From NCBI RefSeq assembly GCF_029852145.1, contig NC_079975.1:15187275-15251274 (forward strand): a stretch of DNA of 64,000 bases. The letters are read 5' to 3'. Within the stretch, counting starts at the first letter, position 1. The number at the start of each line of letters is the position of its first letter. This DNA comes from Microplitis mediator. Lineage: Eukaryota; Arthropoda; Insecta; Hymenoptera; Braconidae. The translations under genes were made by a program, and so were the position numbers. The notes under the pieces were generated by a model. That model was not told the DNA's origin and did not search any database. It worked only from the letters and a program-made list of their open reading frames with translations. Positions 32,894 through 45,216 of the stretch are shown here, in pieces.

Positions 32894-34730
32894 ATGAATA
32901 ATCGTCAACCTCCAGGAAAATGTCGAACTTCTATGTACAGAAGAAATATGTCTAAGCTTAAACTTTTTCAACAAACTTTGCCTTACGACAAACGGTTACG
33001 TTCTGTTCCCAGTAATTTTTTTGAAGAGCAAGTATGTCTAAAAAAAATTTATTATTATTTGTCTAATTATGATATTACGATTGACATAATTTTTCATACT
33101 AATTAAAAACACTTTTTCTCATTTTATTAATCATGATTTCTGTTTTAATCAAATAATCAAGAAATACAAATAATCAAGAAATAAAAAATTTCTATCAATG
33201 TGACGGGGGCGGTTTTGTTGCAAAAATTAATGATTCCAATCATACTAATAGTAATAACAATGCTGACATCGGTATTGATCATCGTCATAATAATGTCTCG
33301 TTTGAAATTCATGGTGATTATGATGATGATGATAATGATGATGACAAAGACGATAATGATAACGACGATGATTATGATGATGATGAACATGATAGCAATG
33401 ATGATGAAGACGATAGTAATGATGGAAATTTCATAGTTGCTGACGCTGGCAATGATAATGATAATGATGGAGGATACTCTGTCGTTGGTCATGATGATGA
33501 TGATGATGATGAGGATGATAATAATAATGATGATGATGGTGATGCTCCGTTTATTAATGTAAATAATGACTTCGCTTCAAATCTTCCATTAATATCAAAT
33601 AAAAATATCACTATAAAAGATCAGTTGCTCTCAGTTCTCGGACTTTCATTGAAACACCATATGACTTACGAGGCCATGCTAGATATATTCCGGTGGATCA
33701 ATTTGTCTCATGCCACTAGTTTAATGCCGACTGATAAAGCCTCTTTGTGGAAAATGTTGGGTCGCAAAAATTTTGAAAATTCTCGACATTATTATTGTAA
33801 AGCGTGTAATGACTATTTGGGTCCAAAAAATAAGAAAACAAAGGAATGAAAACGTCAGTGTTCTTGTCAAATATGTGGCCCAAAACAAAAAGAAACTAAA
33901 CTGGGTTATTTTTTATATATTGGTTTAACTTCTGAAATCTAACAACTGTTTGAAAAGCCTAACATTGTTGATCATTTCAAGAATAGATTTGGAAGAAAAA
34001 AAAAACGCTTCCGCGATTGAGGATATATACGATGGTCAAAAATATCAAGAATTATGTAAACCTAGAAAGTTTTTAGAACATTGGTACAATTTTTCATTTA
34101 CTTTCAATACTGATGGTTGTAATGTGGCAAAATCGTCTGCAGCAAGCGCATGGCCGGTTTTCGTTGAAATTAACGAACTACCACCTCACATGTGAAAAAA
34201 TATCTACTTCTTGCAGGAATATACGTTGACGATCATCACACTTCAATGAATAGTTTGTTGCAACCATTTGTTATTGAAATGCGAAAACTCTTTAAAGCCG
34301 GAATCACGTGGAAACTAACCGCCAGCGATGAAGTAACCTCAATGTTCGTTGTTATTACCAGCAGCTTAGATTCTCCTGCTAGATGAGATGTTACCTGCAT
34401 GACTCGGTTCAATGGTTATTTCGGTTGTCTATACTGCTATGCAAAAGGTAAAAGTTTAAGGCCGGGAAAATTTGTTTATCCAGTTGAACAAAGTTTTGGC
34501 CAATTACGAACTGATAGTGAAATATGAGCGGATATGAAATATGCTTTCGAAAATGAAGTGAAAAAACATGAAATCAAAGGTATTTCTCCTTTAATAGCTT
34601 TACCATTATTTAATATAAATAAAGGAGTCGTGGTAGAAGCGATGCACGCAGTCTTTTTGGGAGTAGTCAAATTACACACCACGATCCTTTTGACTACAAC
34701 CTTATTGTATTGAATTGTATTGAATTGTAA
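32894..34730 (+). pseudogene. CACTA/tnp2-type transposase pseudogene
   Basis: Seen: a first exon starting with ATG at 32894 (MNNRQPPGKCRTSMYRR), with a donor (CAA|GTATGT) near 33031. An Asp/Asn-rich stretch encoded by GAT repeats (33310-33560) follows. Then come blocks matching the animal Transposase_21/tnp2 pattern: a zinc-binding-like CKACNDYLG plus CSCQICG segment, FTFNTDGCNVAKSS, WPVFVEINELPPH, LLLAGIYVDDHH, RFNGYFGCLYCYAKG and VVEAMHAVFLGVVK. The main frame is cut by TGA or TAA near 33847, 33941, 34018, 34193, 34384 and 34525 and fades out after 34690. Stops mostly replace what should be Arg or Trp (CGA/TGG to TGA). A solo LTR interrupts the 3' part at 34817. Family knowledge: a DDE-type transposase of CMC elements. 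This copy is dead. No CACTA termini were located. Confidence 0.72.
33305..33560 (+). repeat. GAT/GAC-rich low-complexity tract encoding poly-Asp/Asn
   Basis: Imperfect triplet repeats (GAT, AAT, GAC) within the transposase pseudogene frame encode an acidic low-complexity region. Triplet slippage explains its length. Frames on the other strand read as poly-Ile/Val and are artefacts. Confidence 0.85.
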
Positions 34731-34816
34731 TTTTATTACCAGGTATACTTAAATCCAAAATTGTTAATTGTTATGAGACAATATGAAAAAATTATGTTTG
34801 TGAATATATATATATA

Positions 34817-35514
34817 TGTCGGAGATGAAAGAATAAAACGGGGTTTTCCAATAGGACGGGAAATTTCCAACAGTCGAGACTAGTTTTTATAGTAACAATT
34901 AAATAATAAAATTTAAGTTCTAGTTGTTTACAACTTAAGCAGATTATGTTTATTACGGGAGGCTTAGGCTCGCTGTGACATCTGTTCACCAAACGTAGCC
35001 ACGGTCACAGGATGGGTATAGTAAGACACAGAGGACAAGATAGTAAGATAATATGAGACGGTTGTCCTTCTTTGAATATTTTGACAAAAAGGTTTTTAAC
35101 GAAAAGTACAGAGTTTGGTACTAGTTGAGTCAGTTAGTTCTGATTGAGCATTCGTTGTGCGAGTACAAGTTTTCCTGTCGACCGTGGATTCGTTCTCGAG
35201 CCTATTTTACCGTAGTATTTGTAAATTATTCGATTAGGTTTTATTTGAATATTATTGGACTGTCGTGTATTGCAATTATTATAATTCCCTGCGTAATCAA
35301 TTATTGCATTAATTAGTATTTAGTGTATTTTGATATTTGTGCGATACTATGTTTATTCTTTTACTTGTCTAAGTATCGTTATTTATGAACAATACTTTTA
35401 ATATTAAATCATTGTGTTGCATAATTAATATTCGTTCATATTTTAAATAAAAATAAGAGATATTAGTATTGAGACCAATACTCGGGATAACGCCCAAGGT
35501 TGTAATGACTTTCC

Positions 35515-35518
<4 letters not shown>
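34817..35518. mobile_element. Probable solo LTR, about 0.7 kb
   Basis: Starts TGTCGGAGATGAAAG and ends AATGACTTTCCGACA (TG...CA with TGTCGG/CCGACA inverted termini), embedded in TA tracts that hide the target duplication. No internal region or partner LTR occurs in the window. It interrupts the tail of the tnp2 pseudogene. Confidence 0.6.

Positions 35519-35569
<51 letters not shown>
35519..35569. repeat. (TA)n microsatellite
   Basis: About 50 bp of TA directly after the solo LTR. Confidence 0.9.
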
Positions 35570-35573
<4 letters not shown>

Positions 35574-35654
35574 TTTACTTATTCACGATTTCCCATAAAT
35601 CTATCAAAAAATCATAATAGATTGTTTAATTCATAACTATAAATAGTTGTTAAT

Positions 35655-36026
35655 TGTCGGGTTTTGAATAAACTTTGAAACCATTAATTATATTAACTGA
35701 TTCTAATCTTTATTAACTTCTAATAAACATCTTAACGATCTTTAATATCAATTAATTTATAAATATTATAATATAGGCAATAGAAAAATACTTTGGTTAC
35801 AACAACGTATTATCACATAGAACCGCCAAGTGAAGAGCGTGAGCGAGCCACAGCGAGCGAGCGGGAGAGTGTGTCGTATGCGCCGTCAAGCGACGCGAAG
35901 ACCGACACTAACTCATCCAAAATAATACTAGTAACTTAGTTGTCGCTTTAAGCGGCAAATACAAATGAAAAATAAATAACCAAATAATAATTAGGAAATG
36001 GACTAGAAAATTGTATGCTCTTGACA
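35655..36026 (-). repeat. Copia 3' LTR (372 bp)
   Basis: On the minus strand it reads TGTCAAGAGCATACAATTTT to CAAAACCCGACA. It differs from the other LTR by a 2-bp indel and a few substitutions (for example CGATC versus CAATC near 35736). Confidence 0.9.
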
Positions 36027-36040
36027 CTCCCTCCATTTTC
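36027..36040 (-). other. Copia polypurine tract
   Basis: The minus strand reads AAAATGGAGGGAG directly before the 3' LTR. Confidence 0.75.
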
Positions 36041-36989
36041 TTACGTCCAGCTTCCATTGCGCTACTTCTTTTTGTCAGTGGGTTTTTCTGCAACATAGTG
36101 AAAAATAATTAGAATTAATTCTAAATAACTTCTAATATACTTCTTATTGTTTAATCTAATAGTTTATCTCTTAAATATCTAAACGGTTCTGCAGGTAATG
36201 GTTTAGTTAGTATATCAACCAGATTTTCTTTTGTAGAAATCCAGCAAACTCTTATTCTATTTTCATTAACACATTGTTTAATGAAATCACCATGGGTTTT
36301 TGCCATGTGCTTTCTATTACTCGTTTTCTCTCGTCCTAGTAGTTCTAATCTAATTTCATTTACACTATTATCGAACATCTCAAGTTTATGACTTTCATCT
36401 TTCTTAGTGCAGTCGTCTGCTGACTTGTTATCACACCAAATAGTTGTAGGAAACAATGTCTTTCCAATCACAAATCTAATTGCATTATCTAGAGATATTA
36501 TCTCTTGACAAGAATCACTCATTGCCAAATATTCTGCTTGACAAGTTGACAATGTAACGTAATTTTGTTTGTGGATTCTCCAGGCAATTACGTCACCAAA
36601 AAGTCTAATAATGTATCCTCCTGATGACGTGGAGTCATCATTATCTGTAAAACTAGCATCTGAGAAAGCTTCTAATTCATCTGAGTTACCTGTATATTTT
36701 AGGTTTAAATTTACTGTACCTTTAAAATATCTCAAAATTCTTTTGACATCTTTCCAGTCATCTTCGGTAGCACTTAGTTGTTTTCTAGCTAAGTAATGTA
36801 CAGCAAAGGAAATGTCTGGTCTAGTTCCATTTGCTAGGTACATAAGACTTCTAATTGCCTCTCTGTATGGAGCTTTTCTGGTGATCGATGACTGTTCATG
36901 TTCAGATGATTCTAACTCTTCCAATTTTCTTCTTTTACTTCTATTTTCGGCTTGTCTAGTAACCATTGGGGTGTTCTGAGGATTGCAGT

Positions 36990-37734
36990 CTGTTCAGTCA
37001 AGACCCAATTCGCTACCACTTGAGAACGCCGAGCCTCACCAATAGGTCGGCAGCACTATCGCCATTTGAATAAACGCGCGAGATCTTGGCCAATGAGAGA
37101 ATTCCATCATTTGAATAATTAGTTCCAACTTTGAATAAAAGAGTTGCGACATGAAACGCACTCATTGGCTCAAGATCTCAACGAGCTACGTGGATTTTCG
37201 CTATTGGCTGAAATTTCGTCAGCGTCGGCTATTAATTTTCTTATTGGTCTACCGCTCTGACGTCATAAAGAAACCGTTGTGAGCTTTCACTTTACAACGT
37301 TTCCTCATTAATTCACAACGTGCTCTTCAAAAGTTCACCTCGTGTTCTAAAACCGCTTTGTTTTCTAAACGCTTTCTTGAGTTATTAAACTAAATCTTGT
37401 GCTGAATTATATTCAATACTTAGTCAGTATATCAAGGCTGCTATTTATTGGATATAGATAAATTGTCATCCGCTACTAATAAATTACTTAAAGTAATTTC
37501 CGTGAGTTTAACCGCAAACTACCACGTGTTGCTTTTATACGTGCTTATTGCGTTGCATTCGCTCTCGCGTGTATAATCGTTGAATTCGCTATCAATAATT
37601 ATTTTTAATAATAATTACATGTAAAAAGTGTAAATAAACAGTTACTTTATTTTCATAAAAAAGTGTATAATTTTTAGTTGTTAAAATTACCATCACCTAC
37701 ACCAGATCCAATTAGTTTATCCTCTAATTTAACA
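36990..37734. mobile_element. Solo LTR (745 bp) inserted between Copia RT and RNase H
   Basis: Plus-strand ends TGTTCAGTCAAGACC and CTAATTTAACA, flanked by CAGTC on both sides (36985-36989 and 37735-37739). Excision rejoins the pol reading frame exactly (..MTDC / CNPQNTP..). It contains no coding region. Confidence 0.85.
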
Positions 37735-40700
37735 CAGTCAGTCATCTTAAATCTATCTAAAATGCTTTCAATATAACTACTTTGATTTAATACAATGTAT
37801 TTCTCTTCTCTATTTCTTTCTATCTCAATTCCAAGAAATTTCTTGGGTTCACCAAGAACTTTCATCTCAAAATTCTTGCATAAGTGGTTTCCAATTTCAT
37901 CGAATTTCGTTTGGTCATTGCTAGCAGCTAAAATATTATCTACAGAAATTAGCAATACAGCTACGATTCCATTTTTCCTCCAAGTATACAAACATGGTTC
38001 ATGTAAATCATTCTCGAGACCAATTTCTTTTACCACTTGATTGAATTTGATATTCCATTTCTTAGGACTTACTTTTAATCCATACAAGGATTTCTTTAAT
38101 TTGAGTATCTTTGTTTGCTTTGTCTTTTCATCTACGTCTAGGCCTTCTGGAATCTTCATGTAAATTTCTTCATCTAAATTTCCATAAAGAAATCCCGTTT
38201 TCACATCATTTTGACAGATTTCTAGATCATATTTATTTACTATTGAAAGTAATGATCGTATGAGTGATAGTCTAGATACTGGCGAATATGTATCTTTTAA
38301 ATCATAATCATTCTCATCTTTAAACCCTCTACATACTAGTCGTGCTTTATAAAGTACATCTTTATTTACTTCTACTTTTTTTTTAAATACCCATCTTGAA
38401 TCAATGATATTTAGTTTTCTTTCAGTTTTACTTGCTTCTTTCAAATCTACGAGTTCCCAGACGTCATTTTTAGTTATTGATTCCAGTTCATCCTTGATGG
38501 CCCTCATCCATTGACATCTTTCGCTTGATTTGCTTGCCTCATCATAGTTGATTGGTTCTTTGTTTAAGGAAGTAATTAAACACCTTATTAGTTCTTGTTC
38601 ATCCTTATTAGATTGATCTCCAGACACATTGGCACTTTTTGCAAAGCTTATATCTTCAATCAGTTTTCTATTTTTGTCCTTTTCAGATTCTAACTTTCTT
38701 TTGATCTCACCTCTAGTACATGGTCTGCCTTCTTCTGATGAAAACTTCTTTTCATTTAAGTTTTTAGCTTCTAGTGGATTCTTACGTGGTCTTCCTCTTT
38801 TTCTTTGTTCCGGTTTCTCCTTTTCTACGTTGATTTTGTCTTCTAGATTATTTGGTACATTTTCATCTGACTTCCAGCTAATTTCATCTTCAATTTCTTC
38901 TGTCTGTTTATTCTTATATACATCTTTATACACTAATTTTTCATTGAATCTAACATGTCGTGACTCTAGAAATTTTCCAGTACTTGGATGCCATAACAAG
39001 TATCCTGTGGGTTTATATCCCACCATGACTGCTTTGATTGCTCTCTCACTGAACTTGTGCTCTAGTTTTGGAATTCTAATATATCCAATACATCCAAACC
39101 TTTTAATTTTGTCGAAATGACAATTTTCATTCTTATTAAATTTCATCAATGGTACATTATAATCTATAGATTTATGTGGTGTTCGATTGTATGAGTGAAC
39201 AGCTGCATCTACTGCTAACTCCCACATACTCTTGGGTAAACCAGAATCCAGCATATAGGTTCTGACTTTTCTCTGCAACGTAGCGTTGAATCTTTCAGAG
39301 ACTCCATTGTGTTCAGGGGTATAAGGCGGTGTTAATTCTAATTCTATCTTTTCTTTTCTTAAAACATCTAGAAATTTTCCACCAGTGAACTCTGTTCCTT
39401 GATCCGATCTAACGTAGCATACTTTTTCATCTTTACCAAGTAAATTTCTTGTAGATATGAGAAACTTTCCTAATGTTTTCCCTGATTCATCTTTAGTCTT
39501 TACTGCATATGCTCTAGCTAATCTGGAGTCATCATCCATGTACACATTAATAAATCTTTTGTGTCCTGGGTGTGAAGTTGGTTTTATCGGACCCATCGTG
39601 TCTGTATGTATTATTTGTAATGGTCTTGATGCTCGTTTTCTAACTTCTTTAAATGGTAATTTTTGCATCTTTGACATAATACATATTTCACAGTCTAAAA
39701 TTGAATCATCACATTTGACTTTCTCTAATTTGCTGTATACTTTCTGTAATTTCTTGAGATAATTCAATGAAGCATGACCAAGTCTTACATGCCATAACAT
39801 AGCTTCATTTATTTTGCCTGACTCTGTTGTTCCTTGTTCTGATGGATTTGATGTGAATAACTCTTCTAAATTCTTAATGCTCTCAATGTCATCTAACTTA
39901 ATTGTATTTCTAGTTATTAAACTAGAATCCCAATTGAACATGTCATCATTTGTATTTTCAGGATGTTGTTCTATTTCTGGAGATGTTGTAACTTCTTCCT
40001 CCCTCCTAATTGAGGAATCCTTGACCTCTTCGTTTTCTGCATCTCCCTCCTTCCTTTACAAATCTACTTCAGATTCGTTGGTATCATCTTCTTGAATCAT
40101 TACAACTTTACAACAATAAGCGTTGTATTCCCAATCTAATTTGTTTTCATCGTCAATGTAATTCTTAACTTTGAAGTTTAAGATCCAGTTGGGTTTTTCA
40201 TATATTCCCTCTAGTATTATTTCTTCTAAATTTTCACTGAATACTCGCAAAATCTTATCATCTAAATAAATCTTAAATCCTTTATCTACTAATTTTCTTA
40301 ATGATAATAAATTATCTGATACATCTTTAGCGCTAATAACATTGGATAATTTAATTATCTTGTTATCTTGATTCGTGTAGAGCAAAAGATCACCTTTTCC
40401 ATCTATTAAAATGTCAGCCGATTAATTCTTATTAGCACTCTTAATTACTTTATTTTCACATTTTTCAAAGTTACTTAGTATCAATCGATTCTTTACTATG
40501 TGATCTGTTGCTCCTGAATCAGCAATAAATTTAATCTCATCTATTAAACCTTCATTTAATAGTCTCTTACCTTGTTTTCCATCGGTCACTCTTTTTGCAC
40601 TACCACTATCCCGTTTGGGTGCATTTTGAGCTGAGTAATGATTATTTTTATTGTAATTCTTATAACGTCTATCATTCTTATATGGCTCAGAATTCACATT

Positions 40701-41936
40701 ATTTTTAACTCTATTAATTCCCTGTCTATCTAATTTACCTCTAGATTTGATATTATTATTATTTATAACCTTACTTTTAAGTCTGCCGTCCTTACACTCC
40801 GAACCCTTGTGAGATCTTATCTCCTGACAGTAGTAGCAGAACCACACATCTTTTGGTAATGAACACTCTTCAATTCTGTGTCCAGGCTTAGCACATCAAA
40901 AGCAATTCTTCTTGCCATCAAATTTTGCTATCTGTGCTTTGATTTTGTCTTCTACGTCGCTGGTCTTCTTCTCTGCTTCTAACTGTAGAATAAAAGATTT
41001 CATTTCGTTTAATGTCATCTCTTTTGAATGAGATCTCTTAATAAAATCTGCGGACATTAATTGGGGAATTAATTGGGGATATAGCTTGATAAAATGCAGA
41101 TCTAATTTCTTGCTCAGTTAATTGTTCCCCATCTCCGCAAGATTCATATTCTCTAATGATCTGGTCAAATCTTTCACAAAAATCATTAACTTTCTCATTC
41201 TTTTTCATCTTAATTGAATACAATCTTTTTCTAACAGAACTTGACGTAAGGTTTATCTGTTCTTTTCTACATTCTTTAATTCTTTTTAAAATTTCTACGA
41301 GTTCAGAAATATCAAGAATTCTCTTGTGATAGTCTTCATCTAAATGATTGATAATAATATCTCTAACAAGACACTTTCTTTTGTTACTCATTGAACTTGA
41401 TAAATTATTATCATTACTATTATTTTCATCTATTACATCTAATAAATCACAACTAGTAAGTTCTGATTTTAAATAATCAAACCAGATATTATATTTTGAT
41501 TTTTGAGTTAATTTGTATTCTCTTCTAACATTGATCTTACTTTGATTTGATAATAATGTATCTTTAATTACGTTCAAGTCTCTAACAATAATATTATTCC
41601 CAGTTGTAGCTTCTAAATTGGTTTTATTTGGGAAAGTAGGAATTGTATGTGAATTCTTTACCTTAGCTGCTTCTGCTTTAGTCTTTTCCCGATCTAACTC
41701 TGCTCTGTACCCTTTTGTCATCACCTTTAAGGCATCTAACATCGCGTCAGAAACTTCCTCGAGCTTTCTAGCTGCTCTTCCAATTGATGCTGACATCTCT
41801 TTATTCTGCTTATTTGAATCCAACATTAACCTCTTCATGTCTTCTAAATCCTTATTGCCAAGCATTAACATCTTTTCGTTACTCGTAATTTTAATCTTGG
41901 TATTATCAGTCTTATCTTTAATACCATCGTCTGTAC

Positions 41937-42106
41937 CTGTAAACATATAATCTTAATTAGTATCTGGGATTTTCTTAACATCTATACATCTTTTATATGT
42001 ATCTAAATAGGCCTCATCTAACTACTCTTAAACACTTTTATACATCTTAGAGTGTATCTTCTACTTTAGTTTACAGCTTCTAAATTATTCTATAGTCACT
42101 ACTTAC
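41937..42106 (-). other. Predicted 170-bp intron inside Copia gag
   Basis: Donor ATAA|GTAAGT and acceptor TTTACAG|GT. The upstream frame runs into a stop two codons past the donor, and the downstream frame opens just before the acceptor. Joining them keeps the frame (codon A|GT). Confidence 0.55.
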
Positions 42107-42350
42107 TTATTGACTGGCTTGATTTGACAGGGGTTGAGAAGTTGTTCATCCCTTTGAGTGACACCTTTACAATTTTGTTGTCAACAGTTGTTGTTGATGA
42201 CTCTTGAATAATACCATCTGTTTGTTGAATCAATCCCTTGTGAAATTGTGATAGACTGTGGAACGTGTCCACAGTTTTCTCAATCTTAATCCGCAATGTT
42301 GGATCTTGTTCAACATTTTCAGGATCTTGTTCAACATCTTCAGGATCTTG

Positions 42351-43598
42351 TGTAACCGTGCAGCAGCGAGTTAAGACGTGAGAGTGTGGCTCTCTCGCTT
42401 CATTTATTTCCTCCCCCTCTCTCTCTTCTTGCTCTAAGAGTCAAGTGCAGTAGTCTAGTCTCTGCGTTAGAATTTGGGGATGATTTCGCGCAGCATAGGA
42501 CCGCAAATCAGTCCTGCGCATAATTAGGTGGGGTCAACGCAGGTTGATGGCCCAGAGAACTGAACCAAGACGATTGATCAAGAAGACGACACTTAAGTTC
42601 GAGAGCTGTAACTGATCGGTCTTATCCACTTGACACTCTCTAAATTTGTCTACTATATATATTTCTTTTCCGACCATTATTGTATATAAGATATAGTTAG
42701 TTGAAGTTAACTCGAGTTCGGTTAGCGAAGACGCACCGACGCACAATTCTTTCTGCTCAAGTAATTAATTATTAGAACTTGTCTTTGATATATTAAAATA
42801 AATTTATTCAACTTATTAGAAGTGATACGAAACCTTCCGCTTGAGTCTTTCATAGTTTATTTGAATTAAAATTTAACTTGTTAATTGAGATACGTGGTGT
42901 TGCTTTGATACAGCAAATTAATATTATATCTAAAGTTCGTCTATCTGATCAATTAAATAAAACCAAGTGTATAAAGTGAGTGGTGTGGTTTTTCTTCGTG
43001 TGCGACAACCTGCCGACGCGGATCCCAGAAGCCAGAGGAAACCTATTGGACACAGACATTACCAGGACCAAGCCGAGAAGAATCGTCGACCAGCAACGTC
43101 AGTAAGCAGATCAAGATTCTGATAAGTTCTCAACAAATTACAAGTATAGATTATATTTTTCTCTCTCTTCAACGCAAACCCAAATCTTAAATTATTCGAC
43201 AAAATTGTCGCATTTCACGCCCTATAAAATTGCGCGTTCTTATTAAACAAATTCTCTTTAGTCGATCATATATATAAATTTAGAATAACTAACGAGGGGA
43301 AGTTTGTATGTAAATTGGGATTATTGGTTAAATAAAGTATAAAATTTATTGTGATCTCTTGCTTAAATTTAATTATCACCAGTGTCACGTAGAATAAGAA
43401 TTTTCTTTCAGCCGCGTGTCCGGTCAGGACGAGTACCTGCTTCCTGAGAGCATTTCCCGTCTTTTGGAACCAGAATTTTAGAATAAAATAAGTCTAATTA
43501 ATAGTAGTAAATTTAAGTAAAATCAGGAATTTCGGGAAATTTATTTGACTGTGGTTCTTGGCTATCTGGACACGCAGTAGCCAGGGCCCACCGTTATA
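42351..43598. mobile_element. Solo LTR (about 1.25 kb) inserted in the 5' part of Copia gag
   Basis: Plus-strand ends TGTAACCGTGCAGC and CCACCGTTATA, flanked by CTTG (42347-42350 and 43599-43602). Its removal restores the acidic-repeat reading frame of gag. The TGT...GTTATA ends and 4-bp duplication resemble the LTR at 8113, suggesting a related Gypsy-type family. Confidence 0.8.
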
Positions 43599-43689
43599 CT
43601 TGTTCAACATCTTCAGGATCTTCAATTCTCTCAAAACTTTCCTCACTGTCATAATTAACCAGTGGAGCCTTTGTTTCTGACTCTGACAT

Positions 43690-44680
43690 CTATTTCGGAT
43701 TTTATGAAACAAAATTTAAATTTAATTAATTATACATTTAATTAGTAATTTATTATCTGATTAATACTTTATCATCTATCTCTTATTATTAATAATCTAA
43801 AATTCTATTCGTCTGGTACCCGATACTTTTCATAATTGATTCTGTTTCGTGCTTCTAAATCAAAATAAACGCACAGCAATTCACTTTAATTTGAAACGCA
43901 AGATTGATCATTCCCACAGCATCACCTCGAGTATGCACACCTATTCCAACGTACAGTTTTACGCACGGCAATAAAACAACGTTGGAGGCGGTTGATCACG
44001 CACACACTCGGGATACATTATGTAAACAAACAACCTCACAAACTATAAGCTACTTGATGCCGAACACAAGCGTCGCATAGCCAAAGTTACCGAAATAGCT
44101 TTAATATGTATTTTCTATTTATCAATATCATTGACATGTCCAAATACATTTATTTTTATTAAATAATTAGATTTAAAATTTAATTTAAAACATCTTTTAA
44201 AAATCGAAATCTAAAAGTACTATTGTAATACACGTGGTTTTCGTGTACTATTGTAATTATGATGCTGTTGGCCGACATCTTGAATTTTTCGCGTCTACCG
44301 GCCTCGCCAGCGATTTCATCATAAAACAAATGACAATCTACTTAATGTAAATCTATTTGTCACTATCTAATATACTTAAAAATATTTTTAGAAATCTATG
44401 AATTTATTTAATTAAACAAATAAATATTTGTCAAATCTTTTTAGGTTGTCTAAATTAAGCGTCTACTAAAACGTATTTATTGCGTTTTATATTTTCTTGC
44501 ATGCATGCTTTATTCATCTCTAATTACGTCTTATATTCTTATATTGATTTTTCGAAATTTCTTTTCTAAAATAATATTCATAAATACTCTTACCTTGTGA
44601 TAAATCACTTCCACAAAATTTAATTTTTTTAATAAATAAACCACGTACGCAGTGGAAGCGTGCACTGAAGCCCAATAACC
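43690..44680 (-). other. Copia 5' leader and primer binding site
   Basis: About 1 kb of leader without a long frame. Next to the 5' LTR (44665-44680, minus) the sequence reads GGTTATTGGGCTTCAG, a match in style to the internal initiator-Met tRNA primer used by Copia (GGTTATGGGCCC type), offset from the tRNA 3' end. Confidence 0.6.
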
Positions 44681-45050
44681 TGTCGGGTTTTGAATAAACT
44701 TTGAAACCATTAATTATATTAACTGATTCTAATCTTTATTAACTTCTAATAAACATCTTAACAATCTTTAATATCAATTAATTTATAAATATTATAATAT
44801 AGGCAATAGAAAAATACTTTGGTTACAACAACGTATTATCACATAGAACCGCCAAGTGAAGAGCGTGAGCGAGCCACAGCGAGCGAGCGGGAGTGTGTCG
44901 TATGCGCCGTCAAGCGACGCGTAGACCGACACTAACTCATCCAAAATAATACTAGTAACTTAGTTGTCGCTTTAAGCGGCAAATACAAATGAAAAATAAA
45001 TAACCAAATAATAATTAGGGAATGGACTAGAAAATTGTATGCTCTTGACA
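44681..45050 (-). repeat. Copia 5' LTR (370 bp)
   Basis: Direct copy of 35655-36026, followed on the plus strand by the TTAAT duplication. Confidence 0.9.
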
Positions 45051-45216
45051 TTAATTAACACTCAGTGCATTATAAATAAATAGAATTTTATAATGAGAGC
45101 TTTCTGAAGTTGCGTCGTTAAGACAAATACCCATGTAACAATTCCTATCAGAAGTTTCTGGTCAAGGCACTGATCACGTCAAGAATCTTTTTACAGATAC
45201 ACCATGGACTTTCCCA

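Larger units (their letters stand above)
36151..43689 (-). pseudogene. Copia gag-pol, broken
   Basis: Gag: starts at ATG 43689 with short acidic repeats (EDPEDVEQ type) and continues after the nested solo LTR at 42350-42107. A predicted intron (42106-41937) follows, then the remaining gag at 41936-41038. A frameshift near 41070 follows a 12-bp duplication. The first zinc knuckle (near 40905) has TGA inside it; the second follows at about 40840. Protease motif DSGAT near 40510. In-frame TAA at 40422 and 40056. Frame 39941-37674: GAG-preintegrase H-H-C-C, integrase core (HTDTMG, RSDQGTEF, HNGVSERF), an AT-hook-like KRGRPRKN, then reverse transcriptase. The RT active site reads SVDN instead of YVDD. 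The solo LTR at 36990-37734 then cuts pol and supplies the last residues of that frame. RNase H resumes at 36990-36151 (LxRPDISF, FSDASF, DNKSA). Not functional. Confidence 0.88.
35655..45050 (-). mobile_element. Copia-type LTR retrotransposon, decayed, with two nested solo LTRs
   Basis: LTRs at 35655-36026 and 44681-45050 are near-identical direct copies flanked by TTAAT (35650-35654 and 45051-45055), the 5-bp duplication expected for Copia. All coding remnants read on the minus strand in Copia order: gag, protease, integrase, reverse transcriptase, RNase H. Solo LTRs at 36990-37734 and 42351-43598 inserted later. Removing them leaves about 7.4 kb, still long for Copia because of a leader of about 1 kb. 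Confidence 0.92.

Noticed and set aside
33157..33492. Ile/Val-rich minus frame that resembles a membrane protein
   Set aside because: It is the complement of GAT repeats coding poly-Asp in the tnp2 pseudogene; the plus frame continues into recognisable transposase blocks.
38629..39120. A 163-codon plus-strand frame rich in Leu/Ser/Phe
   Set aside because: Antisense shadow of the Copia pol frame, which has clear integrase and RT motifs.
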